Assembly: GCA_965222655.1 (NCBI GenBank)
Contig: CBDCUP010000018.1
Coordinates: 248,001-312,000 of the forward strand
From: CAUZIZ01 sp965222655
GTDB lineage: Bacteria; Acidobacteriota; UBA6911; RPQK01; JAJDTT01
Direction: 5' to 3'
DNA: 64,000 nt
Shown here: positions 52,988 through 61,382 of the stretch, piece after piece
How positions within the stretch are numbered: the stretch's first letter is position 1
How the letters are laid out: each line of letters starts with the position of its first letter
Program-made: the position numbers and the translations under genes
The notes under the pieces: generated by a model
The model's database searches: none
What the model was told of the DNA's origin: nothing
Seen by the model: the letters and a program-made list of their open reading frames with translations, nothing else

Positions 52988-53095
52988 GTCTTCAGTAGGG
53001 CCGGACTCCAGGCAAGGTCACTGCGGCCAACGCAGACGGCTTGGAGACCGGCTCTACGACTCTCAACCTCCAGCGGGAAACTTCGGACGAACTGG

Positions 53096-53176
53096 CGTGG
53101 CTTCGGTCTCCAGGCCGCCGTGCTTCGAGCCATCGGCTCGAGGGAAGAATATTTCGGCCTGGAGACCGAAGCCACG
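53096..53176. repeat. Perfect-armed palindrome, GGTCTCCAGGCC family
   Basis: Two 22-bp arms (53096-53117 and 53155-53176) are exact inverted copies, containing GGCTTCGGTCTCCAGGCCG. Inside, CGAGCC-ATC-GGCTCG forms a second stem. It is the cleanest copy of a family also at 11641-11690 (half), 21105-21175 and 33627-33707. It fills the gap between the PQQ protein and ferredoxin genes. Confidence 0.85.
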
Positions 53177-53317
53177 TCCGAGGAAGTCGCGGAGGACACC
53201 ACCCCTACGGGGTTGACTCAAATGCCTTCTAGGGACCTGGGATCAAGCAACCCAATCTGAATCAGAGCGGAGGGGGTCCAAGTTGGAGTAGAGTCCAGCT
53301 TGTAGACCTATAGATAG

Positions 53318-53584
53318 CTAGTCTTTCTTCTGGTACCACTCTTTGTTGATCGCGATGAAATGCTCCCACTGTTCCGGAACCTCGTCCTCTGGAAAAATCG
53401 CTTCTACAGGACATTCTGGGACACAGGCTCCACAATCGATACATTCCACGGGATCGATGTACAGCTGGGTTTCCGGATCGAAGTCGGATTCATCGGTCCG
53501 AGGATGAATGCAGTCGACCGGACAAGCGTCTACACATGCCGAATCCTTGGTCCCGATGCAGGGTTCACAAATGGTAAAAGTCAT
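53318..53584 (-). CDS. Two-cluster ferredoxin
   Basis: 88 residues. Cluster motif one is in CEPCIGTKDSACVDACPVDC, with the insertion typical of FdxA-type 7Fe ferredoxins (one cysteine spacing changed). Motif two is CIDCGACVPECPVEAIF. A C-terminal tail of about 25 residues (WEHFIAINKEWYQKKD) matches the family. It carries electrons in the cytoplasm and could serve the desaturase or other oxidoreductases. GGAGTTCGAAA precedes the ATG. Confidence 0.93.
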   Translation of the reverse strand: MTFTICEPCIGTKDSACVDACPVDCIHPRTDESDFDPETQLYIDPVECIDCGACVPECPVEAIFPEDEVPEQWEHFIAINKEWYQKKD

Positions 53585-53795
53585 TTTCGAACTCCACTCT
53601 ATTATGCCCCCCTAATGTAGTCAAAACATTCTCCCGGTCAACCCCAAAAAAGTAAGCCTCAGCCTCCCTTGTGGATGTCCCTCCGAGGCATCGGCAGCAG
53701 AGGCGGAGAAGAAAAGCACAGGCAGACTCGAACCAGGCTCCAAAGAGCCCATCCCGCAGTTGTATTGTCGACTCTGCTTCTCATACACTAGGCCA

Positions 53796-54770
53796 GTGAA
53801 TCGTACCGAGCGGCTCCTTGATCTTATCGCCTACCTTCTCAATGCCAAGGAGCCGGTTTCCTGGCATGAGATCAAGAACCACTTTCCGGAAGACTACGCG
53901 CGGGGAGTGGAGGAGTCCAACCAGAGAAAGTTTGAAAGGGACAAGGCAGAGCTCATCTCCCTTGGCATTCCGATTGACTACCAGAGTGGCTCCGAGAACA
54001 CCAAGGAAGGCTACCTGATTCGCGAGGAAAAGCTCTTCTTGCCAGAAATAGAGTTCACGTCTGAGGAGTCATCTCTACTGATGCTGTCGGCTGGAGCTGT
54101 TCTGGAGAACACCAACTTCCCCTACCGAGATCAGTTGGAGTCGGCCCTCCACAAGATCACCAGCGTCAACAATCATATCAATTCACCCTCACTGGCGATG
54201 ACCATCACCTATCCAACCCAAACGAAGTCCTCGGAACGATCCAGGCTGGTGCATCAGATCCAGGATGCTTTGGACCGTCGCAAGCAGATCGAAATTCAGT
54301 ATCATGCCTTCTCCACGGGTAGGGTCACACGGCGCAAACTGGACCCCTATGGATTGATTTTCAGACGAGGAAACTGGACAATCGTGGGCTGGGACCATTT
54401 GAGGCAAGGGCTTCGCTGCTTCGTCTTGACTCGAATCGGTTCACTCAAAGTAAACCCCAAGAAGCCTGGCAGCCCAGATTATGAAATTCCTTCCGACTTC
54501 ACCCTGAAACCCTACCAGAATCAACAATCCTGGGAACTCGAGGTCCATGAACCCATCAGTGTCGCAATCGAGATTTCGGATCACCGCCTCCCTGAGCTTC
54601 GTCCGCAGTTGATGAGGGCAAAGCAGACGGGGGAAAGGACATTCGAGGTGAACGTCACAAATCGATCTGGCTTCGTGTCCTGGATCCTGTCCCAGAAGAC
54701 CGATAGTCGGGTATTGGCCCCTCCTGAGATCATTGAAGAGGTCCAACGCGCGATGAAAAATCTACTATGA
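53796..54770 (+). CDS. WYL-domain transcription regulator (PafB-like)
   Basis: 324 residues from GTG 53796. The N-terminal winged helix-turn-helix (NRTERLLDLIAYLLNAKEPV, FERDKAELISLGIP) is followed by a WYL domain at about residues 150-235 (QIEIQYHAFSTGRVTRRKLD, LIFRRGNWTIVGWD) and the WCX C-terminal domain. WYL regulators sense nucleic-acid ligands; PafB/PafC pairs run a LexA-independent DNA-damage response in actinobacteria. The next gene is the paralogue and overlaps by 4 bp. Confidence 0.9.
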   Translation: MNRTERLLDLIAYLLNAKEPVSWHEIKNHFPEDYARGVEESNQRKFERDKAELISLGIPIDYQSGSENTKEGYLIREEKLFLPEIEFTSEESSLLMLSAGAVLENTNFPYRDQLESALHKITSVNNHINSPSLAMTITYPTQTKSSERSRLVHQIQDALDRRKQIEIQYHAFSTGRVTRRKLDPYGLIFRRGNWTIVGWDHLRQGLRCFVLTRIGSLKVNPKKPGSPDYEIPSDFTLKPYQNQQSWELEVHEPISVAIEISDHRLPELRPQLMRAKQTGERTFEVNVTNRSGFVSWILSQKTDSRVLAPPEIIEEVQRAMKNLL

Positions 54771-55753
54771 ACATCGCCGACAGGATCAATAGAATCCTCC
54801 TTATTCTGAGTTATGTTTCCAAGAACCAAGGAATCATCGTAGAGGAACTAGCGGAGCGGGTCGGAATGCGGCCCAAACAGCTGCTGAAAGAGCTGGAGTT
54901 CATGCTCCTGATCGGCAAGCCTCCTTTCCGACCCGATGACTACGTGGACATCTATGTCGAGAATCAAAGGGTCTATGTCGAATATGACCAGATGCTGAAT
55001 CGGCCACTTCGGTTCACACGACCGGAAGCGATTTCACTGCTGGTATCACTGCAGCTGCTCGACCCGGAAGTAGATCCGGACAGCGTGGAGTCCCTGAAGA
55101 CAAAGATCAAAGAAGTCATCTCCAAATCGGTCGATCCCAACGCTCGGGTGGAGGACCGGATTCTATTGGAGCGTCCCTCGCTTCCGATTTCCGAGCATTT
55201 TTCGCGCCTGCGTCAGGCGGTTGAGGACCACGAGAAGGTGAGAATCGACTACTATTCCCTGACCCGCGACAAGACCTACGAGCGCGTCGTTCATCCCTAC
55301 CTCCTGATGAAATACTTGGGCTACTGGTATCTGACCGCCTACTGCGAACTGCGTCAGGATCTCCGCACCTTCAAGTTTGAACGTGTCCTTTCGGTGGATT
55401 CTCTGAATGAGACCTTTCCTCAGGTTGAAGACCTCGACGTCGACAAGTATAAGGAGAACTTCCTGGGTTCATTGGGAAACCGGCAGATCCAGGTTTACTT
55501 CGATGAAGCGGTGGCGCCTTGGATCGAGGAACAATGGGGTTCGTCGGCCCGCAAACAAGAGGATGGAGGAGTGGTACTCACACTGGTCAGCGAAACCCTG
55601 GAATTCCCCTCTCGGCTGGTTCTCAGTTTCGCACCTCATGCACGCCCGGTCAGCCCGCCTGAGTTCATCGAGAAAGTCCGGAGCGACACGCGGAAGATCG
55701 CCCAACTCTACGAGAGCAATCTCCCGGCTCGAGTAGTGAGCGGTGAACAGTGA
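54767..55753 (+). CDS. WYL-domain transcription regulator (PafC-like)
   Basis: 328 residues. A helix-turn-helix segment (INRILLILSYVSKNQGIIVE, ELAERVGMRPKQLLKELEFM) is followed by a WYL domain near residues 150-220 (KVRIDYYSLTRDKTYERVVH, LLMKYLGYWYLTAYCE) and a WCX extension. It overlaps the preceding regulator as ATGA, so the two are probably made in equal amounts and act as a heterodimer. The last residues (RVVSGEQ) come from the AGTGAGC/AGTGAAC repeat tract, so the native C-terminus may have been replaced. Confidence 0.9.
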   Translation: MNIADRINRILLILSYVSKNQGIIVEELAERVGMRPKQLLKELEFMLLIGKPPFRPDDYVDIYVENQRVYVEYDQMLNRPLRFTRPEAISLLVSLQLLDPEVDPDSVESLKTKIKEVISKSVDPNARVEDRILLERPSLPISEHFSRLRQAVEDHEKVRIDYYSLTRDKTYERVVHPYLLMKYLGYWYLTAYCELRQDLRTFKFERVLSVDSLNETFPQVEDLDVDKYKENFLGSLGNRQIQVYFDEAVAPWIEEQWGSSARKQEDGGVVLTLVSETLEFPSRLVLSFAPHARPVSPPEFIEKVRSDTRKIAQLYESNLPARVVSGEQ

Positions 55754-55820
55754 GCGGTGGCAGTGAGCAGTGAACAGTGAGCAGTGAACAGTGAGCAGTG
55801 AGTAGCAGTGAGCAGTGAAC
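55735..55820 (+). repeat. AGTGAACAGTGAGC tandem tract
   Basis: About 85 bp of degenerate 7-bp units (AGTGAGC, AGTGAAC, AGTGAGT) spanning the end of the PafC-like gene and reaching the sodC start. Slippage here would change the spacing between the two genes and the last PafC codons. Confidence 0.85.
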
Positions 55821-55821
55821 C

Positions 55822-56436
55822 ATGAAGATAGGGATGGGGTGGACAACAGCACTTCCCTTGCTGCTGCTGACGGTCTGTGCCCCTTCATCAGATCCGCCGA
55901 CCCAGGACGAAGAGCATGGTGGCCAGCAGCAGGAAAGGGTACCTGTCGCCGACCTGGAGGCGGTTTCGCAGCTGAAACCCACAGCTGAGAGCACGGTCGA
56001 AGGAATCGTCAGCTTTCGGGAAACCGAGGGCAGGCTCCGGATCGTTGCCCACGTGACCGGGCTTCTGGCTGGGAAGCACGGCCTGCATATCCATGAAAAT
56101 GGCGACTGCGGCTCGCCCAGGACGCAGGTCGCCGAGGGGCACTTCAACCCTCAACAGAGCCCACATGGCGGACCCGCCTCGCCCGAACACCACGTCGGAG
56201 ATCTGGGAAATATCGAGGCAGATGGGAGTGGGGTGGCTCATCTGGAAATGACAGTCGACTTCGCCACTCTGTCCGAGAGGCCGCAATCGGTTCTGGGACT
56301 CGGGATCATGGTTCATTCGAAGGAAGACGACCTCGTGACCCAGCCCGATGGGGGCTCCGGGGTGCCCCTGGCATGCGGCATCATCGAGTTGGCGCGTCCC
56401 CTGTCGGCCCCGAGTGAGGGCTCCGGTTCGTATTAG
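55822..56436 (+). CDS. sodC: Periplasmic Cu/Zn superoxide dismutase
   Basis: 204 residues with an N-terminal export signal (WTTALPLLLLTVCAPS, perhaps lipidated at the Cys). Copper ligands are in GKHGLHIHENGDCG, zinc and bridging ligands in GHFNPQQSPHG and HHVGDLGN. The closing motif is GIMVHSKEDDLVTQPDGGSG, and the disulfide cysteines are in NGDCG and PLACGIIE. It removes superoxide outside the cytoplasm. The ribosome binding site is poor because the AGTGAGC/AGTGAAC tract runs up to the ATG; an in-frame ATG at 55834 is possible. Confidence 0.93.
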   Translation: MKIGMGWTTALPLLLLTVCAPSSDPPTQDEEHGGQQQERVPVADLEAVSQLKPTAESTVEGIVSFRETEGRLRIVAHVTGLLAGKHGLHIHENGDCGSPRTQVAEGHFNPQQSPHGGPASPEHHVGDLGNIEADGSGVAHLEMTVDFATLSERPQSVLGLGIMVHSKEDDLVTQPDGGSGVPLACGIIELARPLSAPSEGSGSY

Positions 56437-56519
56437 AGCAGCACCGGAAAACACGACTCCAGAGCCACAATGAACCTTTGAGGTGCTTTGTCCATCTAGA
56501 ATGCTAGAATAGAGAAATC

Positions 56520-57068
56520 ATGCGGAAAATCCTGGTGCTCGTTGCCCTTGGCTTGTTTCTGCTCGGCATGGCTCGAGGGGAGCAGGATCGATGGTCGAAA
56601 TCCACCCGCGGACACTTTTTCCTACCGCCGCGCAACCTCTTCTACGTCCGGCCCGACCTCTACGTGCCCCGACTGCACTACAATCCAAGCTATCGGCATG
56701 GTTCGCGCAACCGCTATTCTGGTTACTGCCCTACAAATGCCGACGATCGGCTATTTCCCGGCCTTCAACCTCGGGGCACCTACCAGATCATCCTGAACAG
56801 CCCCAGCGGTAAAGGTCTGATTAGAGCCAATACTGCGGATCTGATCTTTCGGGTAGTACCGGTGAGGGCTCGGGTCTATGTGGATGGCAGCGTGATCGGC
56901 AGTGCGGAAGCTTTTTCCAACAAACGGAACAGCTATTCGGTCATCGAGGGAGAGCACAACCTAAGGGTCGAATATCCTGGCTATCGTGCGTTCAGCGCGA
57001 GGATGGAAGTCGTTCCCGATCGGACCCTTCATCTGGACATCGAACTCGAGCGTCTTCCAGGAAAATAA
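56520..57068 (+). CDS. Secreted PEGA-domain protein
   Basis: 182 residues. Signal peptide ILVLVALGLFLLGMARG; a Tyr/Arg/Pro-rich linker (FYVRPDLYVPRLHYNPSYRH, SRNRYSGY); then a PEGA-like beta domain at about residues 110-180 (VVPVRARVYVDGSVIGSAEA, EGEHNLRVEYPGYRAFSARM). PEGA domains are found in surface-exposed or periplasmic structural proteins. Function unknown. It is convergent with the DUF2911 gene, 4 bp apart. Confidence 0.75.
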   Translation: MRKILVLVALGLFLLGMARGEQDRWSKSTRGHFFLPPRNLFYVRPDLYVPRLHYNPSYRHGSRNRYSGYCPTNADDRLFPGLQPRGTYQIILNSPSGKGLIRANTADLIFRVVPVRARVYVDGSVIGSAEAFSNKRNSYSVIEGEHNLRVEYPGYRAFSARMEVVPDRTLHLDIELERLPGK

Positions 57069-57072
57069 GACC

Positions 57073-57585
57073 TTATTTCGCGACGTTGAAGGGCGCTTCG
57101 AGTTTTCGGTTTCCCCACTCTATTGAAAACTCGGCGGACGTGTTGCCGGCGCGAGTCAAGGAAATGGTGAGTATCTCGGTACTCTGGCTAAGCTGGCTCG
57201 TCTGCAAAGGGATAAGTGCTACGTCCTTTCCAGGATCTCGATTGCTGCCCCGGACTTCCGGCTCAGAGTTCACGATCAGACGCCAGCTGTCCACCCCAGT
57301 GCACTCGGCAAGCAAGGAATAGGCACCTTTGGGGACTTTGCTGTCTCCAAACATAAGATCCACTTCGGTAGTCAGGGTAGTTGTCTGGTTCATACCCAAG
57401 CGCCACACCATACCCGCCTCGGCCTTGCCGAGCATGTCGCGCCCTCCCAGCGCCGGACGCCCATACCCGACGGTGACTTTTCCACCATCCAATTCGACGA
57501 TCGAAGTGCCGCGGTCGGCCGAATAAACAAGTGCAGAAAAATGAGTACACAGTAGCAACAGGACCGCTAGTCTTCTCGTCATCAT
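57073..57585 (-). CDS. DUF2911 family exported protein
   Basis: 170 residues with a signal peptide (RRLAVLLLLCTHFSALVYSA). The DUF2911 pattern follows: VTVGYGRPALGGRDMLG, GMVWRLGMNQTTTLTTEVDL, VPKGAYSLLAECTG and FSIEWGNRKLEAPF. The family is widespread in Bacteroidetes and Acidobacteria, with no known function. A GAGG precedes the start; the second ATG (57582) is equally possible. Confidence 0.9.
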   Translation of the reverse strand: MMTRRLAVLLLLCTHFSALVYSADRGTSIVELDGGKVTVGYGRPALGGRDMLGKAEAGMVWRLGMNQTTTLTTEVDLMFGDSKVPKGAYSLLAECTGVDSWRLIVNSEPEVRGSNRDPGKDVALIPLQTSQLSQSTEILTISLTRAGNTSAEFSIEWGNRKLEAPFNVAK

Positions 57586-57671
57586 TAGCCTCCTCGAAGA
57601 AACCTTCCCAGCTTAGCTGGAAGCTGGCGTCGAAAGATTACAGTTGAAACTCACACTGAGCGGGCGGAGAT

Positions 57672-57745
57672 TGGCTGGGGGACAGGGAGTCGAACCCCGA
57701 TCATGTGGTCCAGAGCCACGCGTGTTGCCATTACACCATCCCCCA
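57672..57745 (-). tRNA. tRNA-Gln (anticodon CUG), CCA encoded
   Basis: On the minus strand the 74-nt sequence folds with acceptor TGGGGGA/TCCCCCA, D arm GTGTAATGGCAACAC, anticodon loop CTCTGGA on a GTGG/CCAC stem (anticodon CTG, reading CAG), and T arm GGGGTTCGACTCCC-like, then G plus CCA. All positions fit a glutamine tRNA. Confidence 0.93.
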
Positions 57746-57915
57746 CCGCAAGCTCATAACAGCACCTATTATCCCGAATTTCTCAGGTTGGGTCTAGCGG
57801 GCATCAGGGCGACTCCGGCCTGGGATAAAACTTCACTAGCGAGGAGATCATGCAAGAGCCACCATCTGACAGATACGTAGTCTTTCGTAGGATGGGCACT
57901 CGAGCTACCATCAAA

Positions 57916-59282
57916 AGGTGTGTAAATAGCAGAGGCGGTGAGTATCCTTCCGGGTTGACCTAAACCCAGGGCCGGAAGGCCCATAAAGGAAGGAGTACAC
58001 ACCGCATGAAAGAGAAGAACATTGAGGGGACTGTGGAGTCAAGAGTCTGTTTCCAGGAGCTGGAAGATTGGGTGCGGGAGAAGGTCCAGTCTTGGGTCCA
58101 GGAGCTACTAGAGGAGGAGGTGACCGAGCTGCTGGGACGAGACAAGAGTGAGCGTCGAGGCAAAGTGGACCCAGCGTCGGGATACCGCAACGGCTATGGC
58201 AAGGCCAGACGACTGACCCTCAGTAGCGGGACGATCACCGTGCGACGGCCTCGAGTCCGAGATCTAGAAGAGCGTTTTGAAAGCCGGGTACTGCCGCTGT
58301 TTGCCAAACGGACGCAGCAAGTCCGAGACCTGATTCCAGAGCTGTATTTGCAGGGCCTGGCTCAGGGCGATTTCGACTTGGCATTAAGAGGGCTTTTAGG
58401 GGAAGAAGCGGCCTTGTCGGCCAACACGGTGGCCCGACTGAAAGAGAAGTGGCAAGAAGAATGGGCCGTCTGGCAAAGTCGTCCCCTGGAGGAACTGGAA
58501 GTCGTTTATTTATGGGCGGATGGAATCTACGTCAAAGCGGGTCTGGAGAAGGAAAAGGCCGTCCTGCTGGTGGTCCTTGCGGCGCTCAGTGATGGCAGCA
58601 AGGTGGTGGTTTCGGTGACGAGCGGTTATCGGGAATCGACGGAAAGTTGGTCAGAGGTGTTACGCGACTTGAAGCGGCGGGGGATGAATGCTCCTCGTCT
58701 GGTCATCGCCGACGGCCCCCTCGGCATCTGGGGGGCCTTGCATCTGGGGGGCCTTGTGCAACGTCTACCCCGAGGCGGAAGAGCAGCGTTGCTGGAATCA
58801 CCGCATCGTCAATATCCTGGCCAAGGTGCCCAAACGCGAGCAGCCCACGGCCTTATTGATTCTGCGCCAGATCCCCTATGCTGAGAGCCGTCAGGAAGCG
58901 GAACGCCTCAAACGGGTTTTCCAGGAGTGGTGCCGAAGCAGAGGCTTGGCTCCGGCGGCCGATCTGTTGGACCAGGACTGGGATCGGATGGTGAGCTTTT
59001 ACAACTACCCGAAGCAGCAGTGGCAACACCTGCGCACCACGAATCCAGTGGAGTCCCCGTTCGCCGGACTTCGGCTGCGAACCGATGCGGCCAAGCGCTT
59101 CAAGAAGGTGAACAACGCCCAGGCGGTGATCTGGAAGATGCTCTTGGTGGCCGAGAAACGATTCCGTCGTCTCAAAGCTCCAGAGCTCATGAGAGATGTC
59201 TATCAGGGAGCCAAGTATGTGAATGGAGTCCTGGTCAACCAGGAGTCGAAGGAGAAAGCCGCCTGAGTCTATTTACACACCT
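57916..59282 (+). mobile_element. IS256-family insertion sequence (1367 bp)
   Basis: Inverted ends AGGTGTGTAAATAG at 57916 and CTATTTACACACCT ending 59282. No clean 8-bp target duplication is seen. The flanks carry inverted copies of GTAGGATGGGCACTC (57888-57902 and 59333-59347), so it sits within or beside a palindromic repeat. The transposase is broken by a small tandem duplication. Confidence 0.88.
58006..59266 (+). pseudogene. IS256-family transposase, frameshifted by a 16-bp duplication
   Basis: The N-terminal part runs from ATG 58006 (LEEEVTELLGRDKSERR, then PASGYRNGYGKARRLTLSSG). It includes the first catalytic Asp (YLWADGIYVKAG) and the second (LVIADGPLGIWGAL). At 58726-58757 the 16-mer CATCTGGGGGGCCTTG is present twice in tandem. 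Removing one copy restores IWGALCNVYPEAEEQRCWNH and the C-terminal part to 59266 (TTNPVESPFAGLRLRT). The intact protein would be about 414 residues. The present copy is disabled unless slippage removes the repeat. Confidence 0.92.
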
Positions 59283-59297
59283 CTTGACATGAGCTCT

Positions 59298-59340
59298 GGG
59301 CACTCTTGCCCGTCGCTGTTCTCGACGGGCAGGAGTGCCC
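59298..59340. repeat. GGGCACTCTTGCCCGT hairpin
   Basis: GGGCACTCTTGCCCGTCG and CGACGGGCAGGAGTGCCC form an 18-bp stem with one internal mismatch pair and a 7-base loop. It is the same family as 11449-11505. It lies between the IS256 element and atpC (minus strand), where it could end the ATP synthase transcript. Confidence 0.75.
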
Positions 59341-59442
59341 ATCCTACAAAGGACACGGTGCTCACCCGGGGTTCCCTGGTCCAGTCTACTCCGACGATCG
59401 AGGGACATCCGGGAAAGGCGGGAGGTTTGATCGATTCAAAAC

Positions 59443-59847
59443 TCACCCGTGAGTCGAGGGCTCAAGTAGCTGCAGACGCGCTTCGGCTTGCTCCAGAAGC
59501 AACATCGTTTCATCGTAGTCGGTATCCGGATCGTTAGCCGCCAATACTCGCTGTGCCTGATTCTTACCTTGGCGAGCTTGATCCGCATCGACCTGGTCAG
59601 CGCTCTCTGCCGCCTCCGCCAAGACAGTGACCTTGTCAGCGAGCACCTCGGCGAATCCCGACCGACAGAAGAGCTCCGTAAGGTCCTCACCCACCCGATA
59701 AGAGAGGATACCGACCCGGAGTTCCGAAAGCAGGGGAGCATGCTGAGGCAGGATCCCGAGATAGCCTCCGGCACCGGGAAGCGTCACCTCATCCACCTCC
59801 CCGCTGAAGACCAGTCCGTCCGGAATCACGATTTCCAACTTGATCAT
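59443..59847 (-). CDS. atpC: ATP synthase epsilon subunit
   Basis: 134 residues: an N-terminal beta sandwich (LEIVIPDGLVFSGEVDEVTL, GYLGILPQHAPLLSELRVG, FCRSGFAEVLADKVTVLAE) and a C-terminal helical hairpin. It forms the central stalk with gamma and can inhibit ATP hydrolysis. ATG 59847 is preferred over an upstream in-frame TTG at 59862. Last gene of the atpH-A-G-D-C series. Confidence 0.93.
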   Translation of the reverse strand: MIKLEIVIPDGLVFSGEVDEVTLPGAGGYLGILPQHAPLLSELRVGILSYRVGEDLTELFCRSGFAEVLADKVTVLAEAAESADQVDADQARQGKNQAQRVLAANDPDTDYDETMLLLEQAEARLQLLEPSTHG

Positions 59848-59906
59848 GTCAGCGCTATCCAAGCAACTTTAGCAACATCCAGACGTTCAGACGGATTCTA
59901 TCGAGA

Positions 59907-61331
59907 CTATGCAACCTCTTCCTCGATCCGCTTCGCCTTCTCAATAACTTCGTCGATGCCTCCCACCATATAGAAGGCCTGTTCCGGGAGCTCATCGTAC
60001 TCTCCATCGCAGATCGCCTTGAACCCGCTAATCGTCTCCTGAACCGAGACGTACACCCCGGGAATACCGGTGAACTGCTCCGCCACATAGAACGGCTGGG
60101 AAAGAAACCTCTGGATCTTTCTGGCTCTCGAAACGGCGAGCTTATCGTCTTCGGAGAGCTCATCGATACCTAGAATCGCGATGATATCCTGAAGCTCTTT
60201 GTAGCGCTGCAGGACTCCCTGGACGGCTCGCGCTACGCCATAGTGCTCCTCTCCGATAATCCGAGGATCCAGGATCCGACTGGTCGAGGCAAGTGGATCG
60301 ACGGCCGGATAGATTCCCTGCTCGAAGATGGCACGATCCAGATTGGTGGTGGCATCCAAGTGGGCGAAGGTGGTTGCCGGGGCTGGATCGGTATAGTCAT
60401 CAGCCGGCACATAGATCGCCTGGATCGAGGTAATCGATCCCTTCTTGGTACTCGTGATCCGCTCCTGTAGCTCTCCCATCTCAGAGGCCAGATTGGGCTG
60501 GTATCCGACCGCCGACGGCATGCGTCCCAAGAGTGCCGAAACCTCGGACCCCGCCTGGGTGAAGCGGAAGATGTTGTCGATAAACAGCAACACATCCTGC
60601 CCCTCTTCGTCCCGGAAGTACTCGGCAACCGTGAGGCCCGTCAAGCCCACACGCAGCCGCGCACCTGGGGGCTCGGTCATCTGGCCGTAGATCAGAGCCG
60701 CCTTGTCAATGACGCCGGACTCCTTCATCTCCAACCAGAGGTCGTTCCCCTCGCGAGTGCGTTCCCCTACTCCTGCAAACACCGAAAAGCCCCCATGGTG
60801 GGTTGCGATTCGGTTGATCAACTCCATGATGATGACGGTCTTTCCGACCCCGGCACCTCCAAAGAGGCCGATCTTGCCCCCTTTGGAATAGGGCTCGATC
60901 AGATCGATCACCTTGATTCCCGTCTCGAGCATCTCAGTCTCTGTGCTCTGGTCTTCCAGACTGGGAGCGGGCCGATGAATCGGATACCGCTTCTCGGTCT
61001 TGACCGGGCCAAGCCGATCGACCTCCTCTCCCAGCACATTCAGGACTCGACCCAGTGTCTCCTGTCCGACCGGGACCGAGATCGGACCGCCCGTGTCGAC
61101 CGCCCTCATTCCTCGGACAACTCCATCCGTCGGCTGCATGGAAACACACTTGACCACTCCCTCACCCAGATGCTGAGCGACCTCTGCGGTCAAGTTGATG
61201 GGAACCGAGGAATCAAAGCCTTCCGAGTTCACGGTTATGGCGTTATAGATTTCCGGGACGTGCCCCGATTCGAACTGGATATCGAGCACGGGACCAATGA
61301 TCTGCAGCACCTTACCTTCGGCTTGTGGCAT
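59907..61331 (-). CDS. atpD: ATP synthase beta subunit
   Basis: 474 residues with Walker A GGAGVGKTVIIMEL, GERTREGNDLWLEM, Walker B region VLLFIDNIFRFTQAG and SALLGRMPSAVGYQPNLASE. It is the catalytic F1 subunit. ATG 61331 has GGGGGAG about 10 bases upstream; the open frame extends to 61358 but family homology begins at VLQIIGPVLDIQF. Confidence 0.97.
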   Translation of the reverse strand: MPQAEGKVLQIIGPVLDIQFESGHVPEIYNAITVNSEGFDSSVPINLTAEVAQHLGEGVVKCVSMQPTDGVVRGMRAVDTGGPISVPVGQETLGRVLNVLGEEVDRLGPVKTEKRYPIHRPAPSLEDQSTETEMLETGIKVIDLIEPYSKGGKIGLFGGAGVGKTVIIMELINRIATHHGGFSVFAGVGERTREGNDLWLEMKESGVIDKAALIYGQMTEPPGARLRVGLTGLTVAEYFRDEEGQDVLLFIDNIFRFTQAGSEVSALLGRMPSAVGYQPNLASEMGELQERITSTKKGSITSIQAIYVPADDYTDPAPATTFAHLDATTNLDRAIFEQGIYPAVDPLASTSRILDPRIIGEEHYGVARAVQGVLQRYKELQDIIAILGIDELSEDDKLAVSRARKIQRFLSQPFYVAEQFTGIPGVYVSVQETISGFKAICDGEYDELPEQAFYMVGGIDEVIEKAKRIEEEVA

Positions 61332-61382
61332 CGCTGTCACACTCCCCCTTTTCTTCAATGGGTCTCGGCTTGGACGCGGACC

